Positions 10,081 to 22,226 of a stretch of 64,000 nt of DNA are shown here, piece by piece; within the stretch, counting starts at the first letter, position 1, and each line of letters starts with the position of its first letter. The stretch comes from Macrocybe gigantea (Eukaryota; Basidiomycota; Agaricomycetes; Agaricales; Callistosporiaceae): positions 62,001 through 126,000 of the forward strand of contig SJRY01000183.1 in the NCBI GenBank assembly GCA_011319805.1, read 5' to 3'. The notes beneath the pieces are model-generated. The model searched no databases and was not told the DNA's origin. It saw only the letters and a program-made list of their open reading frames with translations. Both the position numbers and the translations under genes were made by a program.

Positions 10081-12079
10081 ATGTATATTGAAACATTAGA
10101 GAATTATAAGGATAATAATGAAAATCGCAATGTAATACCTTCTCTTATTTAGGGGTATGAGGATTATCATTTCAATAGTTATTATTTAACTAATTTTAAC
10201 TTTGTTGAATATATGTTAATTCTATCTATTAGAGAATTATGTAAACCTAAATATCATAATTATCCTATTTATTTTCATAATTTTGCTAATTTTGAGGCCA
10301 TCTTTTTATTAAAAGGATTAATTAAATTAAGACACATTAAACCTATTTTATATAAAGGTAAAATTATATCTATTACTTTACTATTTACATTTGGTAAAAA
10401 TAATAAACAATATAAACTTCACTTTAAAGATAGTTATCAAATTTCATTATCTAGTTTAAATAAATTAAGTAAATCATTTATTTTAGAGGAACAAGAGCGA
10501 AAATCATTTTTTCCTCATAAATTTGTTACTCAAAAGAATTTAAATTATATTGGAAATGTTCCTGAAATTGAATATTTTAATAATATAAATTTAGAAAAAT
10601 ATAATAATTATGTAACACAATTTCATAATAATTGAAATTTAAAAAAATGAAGCTATAAAATATTGTGAATTAGATTGTAGAAGTTTATATTTAATTTTAG
10701 ATAAATTTAATGAGAGCATTGGGGAGAAATTTAATATTGATTTTAATAAATATTCTACATTACCTGGTTTAATTTTTAATATTTATTTATCTAATTATTA
10801 TAAAAATGAATATAAAATCTCTATGATTTCTTCTAATAGTAAAATATTTAATGATATAAACCAAAGTTATACAGGAGGAAGTGTAGATATGTTTATTCCT
10901 ACTAATCAAAGTAATGAATTTATCTATGGATATGATGTCAATTCATTATATCCTAGTGTAATGTTGAATAATAAATTTTCTTCTGGTAATCCTATTTATT
11001 TTTAAGGAGATATAAGAAAGTATAATGATAAAGCATTTGGTTTCTTTTGGTGTCGTGTAATTACTCCAAAATATATTCATCATCCTATTATTCAATGTCC
11101 TGTTAAAACTAATGAGGGTATAAGAACTGTTAGTGGATTAAATTATACAACAGGATTTTAAAGGAGGTTATTTAGTGAATAAAGATTATATGAAAATATG
11201 GATATAAATTTGATATTAAAGGGGGTTATTTCTTTGAAAATGCAAGATCTGATATTTTTTATGATTTTATTAAAGATTTATTTCAATTAAGACTAAATTA
11301 CTCTAAAAGTCATTCTATGAATTATATTGCTAAAATATTAATGAATAATTTATATGGAAGATTTGGAATGGAGGATAATTTTATACAATGTACGATCAGA
11401 ATTGAACAAGAATTTATCGAATTTTCAACTTACATAAAACATAAAACAAGAGAGTATTAATATAGATAAATTAGATCCAAATTATTTAGTGACAACAAAA
11501 CCTAAAATATTATCTATCATCGATTGTCATTATGAGGATAGTCCTAATATTAATATTGTTATAGCTAGTGCTATTACAGCTTAGGCTAGAATAAATATGA
11601 GTAAATATTTAAATAATTAAAATTTAAAACTTTATTATACAGAGACAGATTCTATTTATACTAATTTAAATCATGAAAAAAGGAATCAATTATTTAATAA
11701 AATCATTAATTTTTCTGAGTCAGGTAAATTAAAATTAGAAACAATCTCTACTAAAGCTATCTTTAATTCTCCTAAAGTGTATTATCTTAAACCGTGAGAT
11801 AACCAAGAAATAATGAAAGTGAAAGGATTAAATAAATTAAATGATATTAATGTTAAAGATTTTGATCAACTTTTATTTAAAGATGTTAAAATTGAAAAAA
11901 ATCAATCTAAATGGTTTAAATCTATAAATAAAGGTGACATTGAAATAAAAGAACAATTATATACTTTACAACAAACTGAAAATAAAATAACATTAATCTA
12001 TGATAAAAATAATAAACTAATAGAAACAAAAGATTATCAAATAGTAAATAATGATTATTACGAATTAATACCCTTATAA
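10081..12079 (+). pseudogene. dpoB: dpoB remnant 3, nearly full-length but multiply broken
   Basis: All main blocks of a plasmid B-family DNA polymerase can be followed in order. They are YIETLE (exo I, about 10,084), YPIYFHNFANFEAIF (exo II, about 10,260), KYCELDC (exo III, about 10,657), motif A YGYDVNSLYPSVM (about 10,930), motif B MNNLYGRFGM (about 11,338), motif C YYTETDSIY (about 11,633), then a C-terminus to TAA 12079. Breaks include a TAG near 10,150, an A-run frameshift near 10,645, a TAA in YF*GDIRKY near 11,002 and a frameshift near 11,200. TGA at 10633-10635 and 11795-11797 sits where Trp is expected. It differs in sequence from remnants 1 and 2. Confidence 0.85.
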
Positions 12080-12415
12080 TTATAGAATTAATAGGAATCG
12101 TACCTAATTTAACCCTTCGCAAAAGATTAATAGAAACCATTCTTAATCCTTAAGGGATATATATATTATTTTAAATTTTAAGTGTTTTATAAATAAGGGT
12201 AAATATTACTTAAATAATATAATATAAATTATAAAAGTAGGTAAAGATTTGTTACTTATTTTATTTCGTCAAATTCGTATAAAACTAATTGGTGTATGAC
12301 CGTTATCATATGTATCAAAGATAGTCTCAAATTTTATTATTAAAATTATTAATATCTTTACCTATTAGACACTATCACATATTATAAATATTTAAATCAA
12401 ATATAAATAATAATC

Positions 12416-13305
12416 ATGTTAACTTTATTAAAATTTTTTATCAGTTACTTTTTAAAAATTTCTGTTTATTTAATTACTAAAATAAATAATTTAAAAAAGT
12501 CACTTATAAATTTAAAAAGAGAAGTATTAATTTATATTTAATATTAGATATTATTTATAAATTAATTGTCATTTTATTTTCATTATTAGGAGGTTCAATT
12601 ATATTAGCTTATCCATATATTACTTTAATTAATATAATGATAATGTTTTAAATTCAATTTATAATTTATATTCTATATTCTAATATAATCTGGATTAAAA
12701 ATAATATTTTAAATTATTTTTATATTGAATATTCTCATTTAATTGATATTACAGATAATGTAATAAATCATATTATTGATTATTTAAAAAACTTATTATC
12801 AAATAAAGAACAAATTATAACTGATAATAATAAAAATATAATTATTATAAAATCAAATGAATTGAAACAGAATATTAATAATGATAATAATAATATTTTA
12901 GATTATAAATATTATATTTTAATGTTTATGTTATTTATAATATGTAGTATTTTTGGATTATATTATATGGGTGATTACTTCTATCCAAACTTATTAAATT
13001 TATCTTATCCACAAAATGATAACTATATAATTAGTGATAATATAAAATCTTCATATCAAATTTATAATCATTTATATTTAATGGAAGACTTTAATAATTT
13101 ATCAGCAGATGAAATAAATGATATTATGAATTTTAATAATACTTTTATCGAATCTATATAATCAAAATTAGAAGAATAAGTTGAATTAGTCAGTGATTTA
13201 ATAAATAGATATAAAGAAATAAGTATTATACAAAGATCTCTATCTAATGATTCTGATAAAACCATCACTCAAAGTATCAGAAATAATAATTATAAGTTAT
13301 ATTAA
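12416..13305 (+). pseudogene. SDKTI-family membrane protein, broken
   Basis: A protein-like reading starts at ATG 12416 (about 40 codons, hydrophobic then basic). After a frameshift near 12,535 it continues with membrane segments (SLLGGSIILAYPYI). It then runs as an open frame 12862-13161 with a membrane helix YYILMFMLFIICSIFGLYY, and on past TAA codons to LSNDSDKTITQSI, ending at TAA 13303-13305. The tail matches the minus-strand remnant at 17,875-18,330 (KESDKTIRP). At least two of the internal TAA codons fall where CAA (Gln) would read well. Family unknown. It precedes a family 2 gene. Confidence 0.5.
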
Positions 13306-13618
13306 TAGAATTAATATTAAAAAGTATTCCCTATAATAGAAAATTTAAAATTTTAAATTAATTATTAAAATAAGAATAAAAGAGTTTATATAAAAATCGA
13401 TAAATTAAAAAATACAAAATTATATAATATAATTATTAGATTACTAATAATAATTTCCCCACTAATAAAATAAAATTTAATATCCTAAGGTATAATTAAA
13501 AATAAAATAAAATTAAAAATGATAATAGATTACAAACTAAAAATCAATAAAAAAATAACTAATTTTTATAATTTTTTAAATAAAAATTAAATTAAAATAA
13601 AAACAAAATAAAAAAATA

Positions 13619-15126
13619 ATGATCACTTTACTTTTATTAATTCCAATATTATTTTTTTTCTTATTCTATCCAATCCCAGTAAATGGCTGAAGTCCTCACA
13701 TACAAATGAAGAAAATAATATTAATAATTTTTCTAATAAATTTCTTTCTTTATATTTGGTCTCAATTTGATTTCAATACCACCCAATATCAATTTATCTC
13801 AGAATTTAATCAAATAAATTTATGTCATTTAAATTTATTGAGAATAAAATCATTTCATACTAGTTGTGTAAAAAATTCTAATTCTAGAATTGTGACTTTA
13901 CGAGATATATTAGATAGACCTTCAGAAAATGAACGATTATCTAATTTACAAAGAATAAAATATGAACAAGATGTCTCCTTAGAGGAAGTTGATAATTTAG
14001 AAATAAATATGAGTACTTATGAAGAAAGTTTTCCTTGGTTATTAGATGAAAATGGAAAAATAATAGATTATAATAAATCTATAACATTATTTAATGCTAT
14101 TAAATTAATTTCTCATTTCTTAGAAAAAAGATTTGGGGGAGATAAAAATGAAATATCTGAAGTTAAATTAGCTGAAATAATTAAAATTTTTACAGAAAAT
14201 AAAGATGTCACTGTAATGGATTTATTTACACATGTTTCTAATCTTTATAAAAACGATAAAGATAGTGTTAAAATACTTTCTGAGGTTTTAAATATCGAAA
14301 ACAATGAATCTTCATTAAATACTAATAATACAAATATTTCTGAATCATCACAACCTTTAGGAAGATTTGGAGAAATAACCTTAAATGATCTAGCAGTATA
14401 TATTAGAGATAAAAATTGGGAATTAAAGTTAGACAGATTACAATTAACTGTTAATCCTTTACCTTTAACTATGAATTTTATTAGTTATAATTTAATTATA
14501 AAAAGTTATATGAAATATGTACATAATAGACCTTATTCCCCTAATTTAGATACTGTTAAGAGAAATTTAGAAATAAGATATAGAAATCGACAATTAGGTC
14601 TTTTCGTTTTTATAGGTGCTCCTTTCATTTTATATTGTATAAATAAATCAGCTATTTCTATGAAGGAAAGGGGTTCTATATCTATAGGAAAATCTACTGA
14701 AAGCGACACTGGTAATAATAGTTTAATTTATAGTAGTTTATTTTTATTTTTAAGTAATATAACTAAAAAAATACCTGATTGGTTAAAATTCATTTTTAAA
14801 TTATTATTATTAACCTCAATAATTTTTAAATTATTAGGGTTTAGCAGTATTCTCGTTATTTTTGATAGTAGTAAATACCTTAAATTATATATATATATAT
14901 ATGTTCATTAATAATTTTTTATTTATTTTTTAATATATTTATGTTATATATATTTTATAAAAAAATTAAAATACCAGAAATTTTACCTGAATTTTTAATA
15001 AATTCGTTAACAGATTTTGAAATTATGTGTGAAACTAAAGAAAGTTTTAAACATTTTAAAAATCTTTTTTATATAGAAATTTTAGTACATTTACTAGTAA
15101 TAATTTTAGCAAGTATAATATTATAA
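13619..15126 (+). CDS. Family 2 membrane protein ORF430 with TGA-Trp and a C-terminal frameshift
   Basis: The frame opens at ATG 13619 and crosses TGA at 13688-13690 (IPVNG-W-SPHIQM, Trp by comparison with the family 1 N-terminus LIPVNG). It stays open to TAA 14911, giving 430 aa. The N-terminus has two hydrophobic stretches and then R75-IKSFHTS, like a mitochondrial presequence cleavage site. The middle contains FGEITLNDLAVYI and YRNRQLGLFVFIG, matching the gene at 20,733-22,226. The expected C-terminal hairpin is found in another frame at 14941-15126 (KIPEILPEFLINS...). The break coincides with a TA microsatellite near 14,885-14,903. Function unknown. It may make a truncated protein or be newly broken. 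Confidence 0.55.
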
Positions 15127-15699
15127 TTAAACCCCTTTATTTTTTAAATATTTAAAATATAATAAATTAATATTACACTTAAAATATGATTTACAATTAT
15201 AATTTTTAAATTAATAAAAAATTTATTTAATTAGATTAAGATTAATTATATAATTTTAGGTCTTTTAATTATTCGAGTAATAAACTTTTTTTAATTCTTA
15301 TCTCTATTATTATATAATTTATATTTATACAATGATAACTAGTTAATGGAATTTATTATAAGAACAAGACTGATTCCTCATTTTATTATAATAATAAAAA
15401 TATTTATTTTTATTTTTATTTTTATTTAATAAGGGCTAGCAAAAATGTAAAAAATTTTGTTGTGTACAAATGTTTAATTTTTAAAAAATATAAAATTATT
15501 AGTAAAATAGATTCCTTATTAGAATAATAAAATATTTTATTAACAAAAAAACTGTATTTTGTATCTGAATAATTATATTTTAATAATTTTTTAGTAGTTA
15601 TTTATAACAAATATTATTCTAATCTTAAATAGTGAGGATACACTTAAACAATACTTTAATAATTATTAATAATAAAACCATCTTAAAAATTGAATAACT
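15127..15699. other. Non-genic AT-rich spacer
   Basis: No gene can be supported here. The sequence is low-complexity A/T with a short tttat tandem repeat near 15,400-15,430. Confidence 0.4.
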
Positions 15700-16425
15700 T
15701 TCAACTTTAATATCTCTAATTAAACAATTATTACTAAACCTCTCCTTTTTAAAGCAATAGATAAATTTTGAAATGAATGTGTTAATAAAATAAATAATGA
15801 TCAACATATTATATCTTTAGTTAGAATAGTATTTGAAAAGGGTAAAGTGTCTACAAGAGGTTCATTAAAAAATGTAATAAAAATGAAAAAGAATATTATC
15901 AAAATATCATTAATGATTTATATTCTTTGATAAATAAAAATTATAAAACATTACCGATCATTCAAATCAATTATCAATTTTGGATTAAGATAAGGACCTA
16001 TTGAAAGTAGAAGTAAAGGTTCAAATACTCAGTTTCAAAATTATAAACAAACATTATAAATTACCTGTTACTTTAAATTTTTTACAATAGGGTACATTAG
16101 TTAAATTTTATAAAGATTCAAATGAATATTTAGTTCAAATTACTCATTTAACTCAAGCTAATATTAAAATAGGTAATGATGAAAATAGGGTAGAAATTAT
16201 TAAATCTGGGCATATTATCTTAATGTATCAAGATCGAAAAATAAATCAATCAAGTTTTTAAAGAATCATTGGTAATAATAAATACATTTATGTTATAAAG
16301 AAAGATAATACATATAAATTAGATTTATTTACACAATATAAACCTATAAATGATATTAAATCTAAAAAACACGATAAAAACAAAATAAATAAAATTTATT
16401 ACTATGGAAATATAAACTAGAATAA
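15700..16425 (+). pseudogene. Probable dpoB remnant 4, N-terminal region
   Basis: Broken forward-strand reading. Pieces are KF-W(TGA)-NECVNKINNDQHIISL, VRIVFEKGKVSTRGSLKN (about 15,820-15,880), INDLYSLINKNYKTLPII (about 15,910-15,970), then in another frame LVKFYKDSNEYLVQITHL and GHIILMYQDRKINQSSF (about 16,095-16,260). From memory this pattern resembles the N-terminal region of plasmid DNA polymerases, where an 'RIxF...' block is followed by 'LPITMDPLKYG..I' and 'F..GN.I..F.D'. The identity is an inference and a profile search would decide it. Confidence 0.45.
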
Positions 16426-16971
16426 TTGATAATAAAATAATTCCTATTTTGTATATGTTATTATGATGATAATAAATCAATATTCATATTATTTAAACAA
16501 TTATAATTATATTAAAATTAATAATTAATAATGTAACTATTTTTTATATTAATAATTAAAAATTAATATAAAAATTACAAATCTTCATAATCTACCGAGT
16601 TTAATATTTTTACTAAAATCATTAAGATACCTTGAATTGATATACTATTATATAGTATATATTTTCAGATATTTAAATAATAAATTTAATTTTAAATAAA
16701 AATATTGAAATTTTATTATTTTTTCTATCCATTTAGCTATTTGAGAGGAGAGTTATAAGGAGGAGGGATAATAAGGTAGATAATTCAATGTTATCATATT
16801 AGGGATTAATGTATACAATATACTCCAATTATTTTTTATGATATTAGATAATTTATAATAAATATATATGAATATGTTAGTATAGGGTTTAAATGTTATA
16901 TTTAAAAAATTTTTATTTATTTATTAGATTTAAATAAGTTTTACTCCTTTTCTTCCTCATTTAATACATGA

Positions 16972-17633
16972 TTAAAATAAAATGATGAAATTTATAAATA
17001 TCATCCCTACTAAACTTAATATAAGAACTAATAAATTTAATTTAAAATAATAGGATTGAAATTTTCTTCTTAATTCAATAAATTTAGCTATTTTAAGTTA
17101 TTTTTCTTCCAATTTAAAATATTTTATTAAATAATCTGATAGAGAGAGGAATATTAATTTTAACAAACTTAAGATTATTAATAAATAAATTGATAAATTA
17201 AAGATAGCTAATTGTTCTGAATAAGGTTAAAGAATCTATAAAATTATACATTTCTGTGAATAAATCAATAAATTTATCTTTATCAATATCTTTAATAATA
17301 TCCTCTACAACTTTAACTAAAGATTGAAAATTATATTCAGAAATTTTCAACTTCTTCTTTAGTTTGTTCTGTTTTAGGTTAATTTCTAATTAACTCTAAT
17401 CTTTCTTGATATTGTTTTATATTTATATGTTCAATAAGATCTCTATGTTGTTCTTGTTTTATTAATAATTTATCTACTTTGTCTTCAGTAGATTTTAATG
17501 CTGTATTAACAATTTGATCATATCTTTCTCTTTCTTGTTGAAACTTTCTATCTTACAAGATAGTATAACTTGACATAGTCACACTAGCTACTGTTAATAT
17601 ATTTAACAATTGTTTCCACGTTTGTTTTTTCAT
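16972..17633 (-). pseudogene. Family 3 coiled-coil/membrane protein, decayed copy
   Basis: Reverse reading from ATG 17633 gives KKQTWKQLLNILTVASVTM, then a coiled-coil-like stretch (QERERYDQIVNTALKSTED, EQHRDLIEHINIK). After frame breaks it gives the family C-terminus DYLIKYFKLEEK...IELRRKFQSYYFKLN and a last hydrophobic helix ending at TAA 16972-16974. The layout and the C-terminal motif match the intact gene at 31,117-31,803. It lies just downstream of the SDKTI remnant on the same strand. Confidence 0.55.
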
Positions 17634-17874
17634 AATGATTACTTTAAAATCTGGACGGTCATTATATTATCAATAATTATTATAAGAATAGCTCATTATG
17701 ATCATTCATATTTTACAATTGATAATGAGGGTTCATAGGTTATATAATTAGATATTTTAATTAATTAGAATGTAATTTAAGTATAGAAAATAAATTTTAT
17801 AATTAATTATTATTAAGGTTTCATTTAACAAAATTATAAAATAAACTCTGACTATAATATAAACTATTATTCTT

Positions 17875-18330
17875 CTATATTAATATTTACTGGTCTAATA
17901 GTTTTATCACTCTCCTTAGATGTAGCTCTTCTTATTCTATTTGAATTAGATCTTACTATTCTAAAAATTCTATCATATTTTTTAAGTACTCTGTCTTGAT
18001 TTTTTTCACAGTTAATCCTTTCTTCATCAAATAATGTTAATTGTTTATTTAAACTATCCGTAGATTATCCTTCTGGATAAAACATATAATCATAATATCT
18101 TTCCATATCATTATAAATGACATTACCATATACATTTTGTAATAAATTTGAATAAGAATTATACCATTAATAATATAAATCAATAATTCCTATTATAATG
18201 ATACCAAATATTAATAAACCCATATAAATATAATTCCTATTTTGTGTGTTATTTTCTATTCATATATTGTGATCATTAAATTCAGATTGTTTACCTAATG
18301 AAGATTAAGTGTCCTGATTATAATAATAAT
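17875..18330 (-). pseudogene. SDKTI-family membrane protein, decayed copy
   Basis: The reverse strand reads NYIYMGLLIFGIIIIGIID (membrane helix), then ...NSYSNLLQNVYGNVIYNDM, ERYYDYMFYPEG, a basic helix RVLKKYDRIFRIVRSNSNR, and ends RRATSKESDKTIRPVNI. Internal stops are present. The tail SKESDKTI corresponds to SNDSDKTI in the remnant at 12,416-13,305. Function unknown. Confidence 0.45.
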
Positions 18331-18692
18331 AATAATAATATTATCATTGTTAAAATTTTCACATTAAAATATAAAAATGTGTAATATATATTTGTTATAT
18401 GTCATTAAATTAAATTTACCTCAATATAACAAATTTTTAAAAAAACACAAAAAGTAAAATATTTTAAATTTCTATTAAAGATTTCTGTTACAATTTCCTT
18501 ATATACAATATTAAATTTACTCGATATAACTCTAGTAACAATATGTATTTTATATAGAGAGTTTGGTTGTTTTTATGTATTGAGGTATAAAATAATAGGG
18601 TGTAACAATTTTTAACTGACAACATAATAATCAAAATAAAAATTCAAATTAAACAAATGAAGTACATTATAATATAATAAGAATATAATTTT

Positions 18693-20078
18693 TTATAAAA
18701 TTCGTATAACTCTTTTTTTAGTTATACGTAATTTTTCATTATAAAATTTATGAACAAATTGTGGATAATCTTTAGAGATAGTGACTTTATCTGTTATTTT
18801 TAAATTCATCAGTATATATAAAGATAATCCTAAATATATTATAGCTACTAATGTATAAAATATATAAAAATATAACATCTCAGTTTTATATTTTAATAGA
18901 TAAAAAAATGACTAATTTTAAATAATAAAACACACCAAATATATTTAACAATATTATAAACATAAATATTAATAACCCTCTAATTCATTTATTCAATTTA
19001 TTAAAATAAGAAGAAAACATACCAAAGATAAAGCTTTTCTCTGTTGTGTTTTCACCTAAAGAGGTATTGACATCCTGTGAAGAATTAATAATTATTTTAA
19101 ATAAACTAGGTTTTATTGAATTTAAATTCATTACCATTAAAGGTGCCGTAACTCCTAAAAAAAAATATGTGTGTTAAATATTTATTTCTTAAACATCTGG
19201 ATCTTTATAAGCTAGTATAATGTTTAGGGGGAGTTATAGTATTACTGATTTTCCAATAAATTATAATAATTAAACCCTAACTAACAGCCATACTTAGTAA
19301 TTGAGGCTCTATATTTATGTGATGTAATGGTCATTTAGAAAAATAAAAATTTTTCAATCCATAATATATTTCACGTAAAGTAATATCACCTATCTCTTTT
19401 GAATTTTTAATCTCGTTAGCTACTTCTGTTACCAATTCAGGTTGAGTTTTATTTGAACTAGATTGTAGTACTCTTACATTGTTTAAAATTTTTGTTAAAG
19501 GTATTTGTTTTAAACAATCAACCATCACACCCTCTTTTTCACATTGTTCTAGACCACCATTAAATATTGTGGTAGCTTTAAATATTGCAGTTTTATATTC
19601 AGAAGAGTTATTTTATTATTAACTATTATTAGATAAATTATTAATAGTTTATTCATTAATAAAACTTACAGTGTTATAAAATGTTTTATCTATATTTGAA
19701 TTACTAAATGCTTTTTTTATTGTGTAAAAAGTATCTAAAACATCCTGTTCGGTTAGGTTGAATTTACCTATATTTTCAGCTCTTTAGCTCATTCTATTTA
19801 GAGAGTATTCTTATTATTTAGCTTAATTATTTATAGTGTTATTATAAGTTTGAACTATTTTTTAAATTCTTTAATTCTTCTACACCTTTTAACATTTCTG
19901 ATATTTGTTCATCTGATAATCTTAGATCCTCAATATTATTATTTTAATTTGTATTAGGATGATTACTTTGAGTTAAATCATTATTATTAGGTAAATTTAA
20001 TATTCTGGACGTAGCTATACCTCTATACATATTTATATTTTTAATATAATTATTACAATTACGATCAAATTTTATCAT
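18693..20078 (-). pseudogene. Family 2 gene, decayed tandem copy of ORF497
   Basis: This segment follows ORF497 (20,733-22,226) in the same orientation and can be aligned along its whole length. It has the N-terminus FDRNCNNYIKNINMYRGIA, GDITLREIYYGLKNFYFSK followed by TGA (the same Trp position), HIFFLGVTAPLMVM, SFIFGMFSSYFNKLNK and the C-terminal hairpin IIYLGLSLYILMNLKI...KDYPQFVHKFY. Several TAA/TAG stops and frameshifts break it. Longest open pieces are 19331-19528 and 18693-18878. Positions 19981-20074 are identical base for base to 22120-22213, although the rest has diverged. Confidence 0.75.
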
Positions 20079-20732
20079 CAATGATATTTTGTTTACTTTA
20101 TAAGTCTTGACGGTCATTATATTATCACTAATTATTCACATAATCCCTTATAATTTAGTGTGATCAATCAGATTTGAAATTGAGTATGTAAGAGTATTGA
20201 TGAATAGTTTAGGGATTTTTTTTGATAATTCGCATATTATTAATTAAAAGATTTTATTATATTTATTGTGTGGATATTAGAGTTTTTTTATTAATTAAAA
20301 TATTTAAAAAAAATAAAAATGTATAAGACAACTATATTTAATAATTGTAAGGAGGATTTAATATTATTGAGAGTATTTAAATAGTCCTCTTTATAATAAG
20401 ATATTTAAATAATAACAAATACTATTTATAAGGGGTTAACATTATTATACATATAATGTATTATTAATTAAATATTTGATATACTACAGAGATATATATT
20501 ATAGGGTTAATATAAAATGTAATTAATGTTTATATAACAATAAAAATATTTTTATTGTTTAAAGATTAGAGATTACTACTTAAATAATAGAGATTTAATA
20601 TTTAAATAATAGGGATGAATATTTTAAATATATTTATTGATTAAATATTAGTTGATTATTTAATCTTAGAGAGGTATTTAAAAAAATTTTTTATAATAGT
20701 TTATATATTAAAAAGAATAAAGGGGTTAAATT
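20079..20732. other. Spacer between the two family 2 copies
   Basis: No ORF can be supported. Low-complexity A/T with short repeated phrases (atttaaataat, gattaaatat). Confidence 0.4.
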
Positions 20733-22226
20733 TTAAGTTATAAAACTAATAGTAATTAAAAAAATTAAAAAAATTAAACCCATAGTATATAATATTAAAA
20801 AATGAGAATATAAATTTTTATAAGCGTCATACAACTCATTTTTTCTAGATATATGTAATTTATCATGATAAAAATTATGAATAAATTGTGGATAATGTTT
20901 AGGTATTTTTAGATCATCTTTAATTTTAAAATTCATAATTAGATATAAGGATAATCCTAAATATATTATCATTAATATTGACAGAAAGAGAGATAAACAT
21001 AAGAACTCAATTTGATATTTGATTAAATAACCAAGAATTATTTTAAAATAATAAAATACACCCAATTTTTTTAATATAATGATACCTAGGATATAGAATA
21101 ACCCTCTAATTCATTTATTTAATTTATTATAATAAGAGGTAAACATACCAAAAATAAAACTATGTTTTAATATGTTTTTGCTTTCAGATGTATTAACCTC
21201 CTGTGAAGGGTTAATTACTCTTTTAAATAAATTAGGTTTATAAAGGTGTATTCCTACCACCATAACAGGAGCTATCATTCCTAAAAAAAAAGCATGAACT
21301 AAATTTCTATTTCTTATATATCTAGAAAGTTCTATTTTAGAGAAATCTTTGGGGTGAGAAAAAGATTGATTGATTTTCCAATAAGTTCTTGCAATTAAAC
21401 CATAACTAAATACCATACTAAATAGTTGAGGATCTACATTTATGTTAGGTAGTGGTCATTTAGAAAAATCTAAATTATTAATTGCTTTACCTATTTCACG
21501 TAAAGTAATATCACCTATATTTTTTGAAGTTGTTAAACTTATATCATTAACAACATCATTTAACAATTCTGTGTTATTGTTATTAGAATTAGATTGTGAT
21601 GCTATTATTTTAGTAAAAATTTGTTTGATAGATATTTGTTTTAAGCAATCCATCAACATACCATTATTTTCAAATTTCCTTAAGGATTCTAGAAATAAAG
21701 ATAAACCTTCAATTATAATAGAAAAATGTTCATTTAATGTAGAAGGCTCTTTACTCATGATACCAGATTGTAAATATTTTTTATTATATAATTCTACAAA
21801 ATCAACAAAAGATTTATTTTTACTCTCTTGAAAGGGTGTATTATTAAACAAGTTTGTGACCTCACTAAAGTTATCTGAAATATCTGAAGATTCTATTTTA
21901 CAAATTATAGCTTCGGCTCGTTCTCGCATCCGATCTATAGCTTCACTAGATAAATTTTCTGAACTCTTAATAGTTGTTTCAGAGTGATTATTTTGTGCAG
22001 ATAACATTTTTAATTCTTCAATTCCTGAATGAAAGTGTTGAATTTGTTCTTCTGATAATTGGAGATTATCCATATTAGTGTTATTATTTGCATTACAATT
22101 AGTATTTTTAAGGAATGATTTATTATTAGGTAAATTTAATATTCTGGACGTAGCTATACCTCTATACATATTTATATTTTTAATATAATTATTACAATTA
22201 CGATCAAATTTTAAAATTTGTTTCAT
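20733..22226 (-). CDS. Family 2 membrane protein ORF497, two in-frame TGA codons
   Basis: Three abutting reverse open stretches share one frame and are separated only by TGA at 21456-21458 and 21111-21113. Read with TGA as Trp, they form one 497-residue protein with no TAA or TAG. The N-terminus is basic and presequence-like (NINMYRGIATSRIL). Residues about 45-250 are soluble and helical, including IGDITLREIGKAI. A membrane-associated part contains SRYIRNRNLVHAFFLG (about 300-330). The C-terminus is the hairpin: helix with IIYLGLSLYLIMNFKI, loop KHYPQFIHNFYHDKLHIS, final helix. Homologues are ORF430 (13,619) and a decayed copy at 18,693. Function unknown. If TGA were stop, only the first 256 residues would be made. 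Confidence 0.65.

Noticed and set aside
15625..15807. Reverse 60-codon frame near dpoB remnant 4
   Set aside because: It overlaps protein-like sequence on the forward strand and shows no family feature.
21442..21831. Forward 129-codon frame over ORF497
   Set aside because: It is antisense to ORF497, which has clear homologues. Treated as a shadow.
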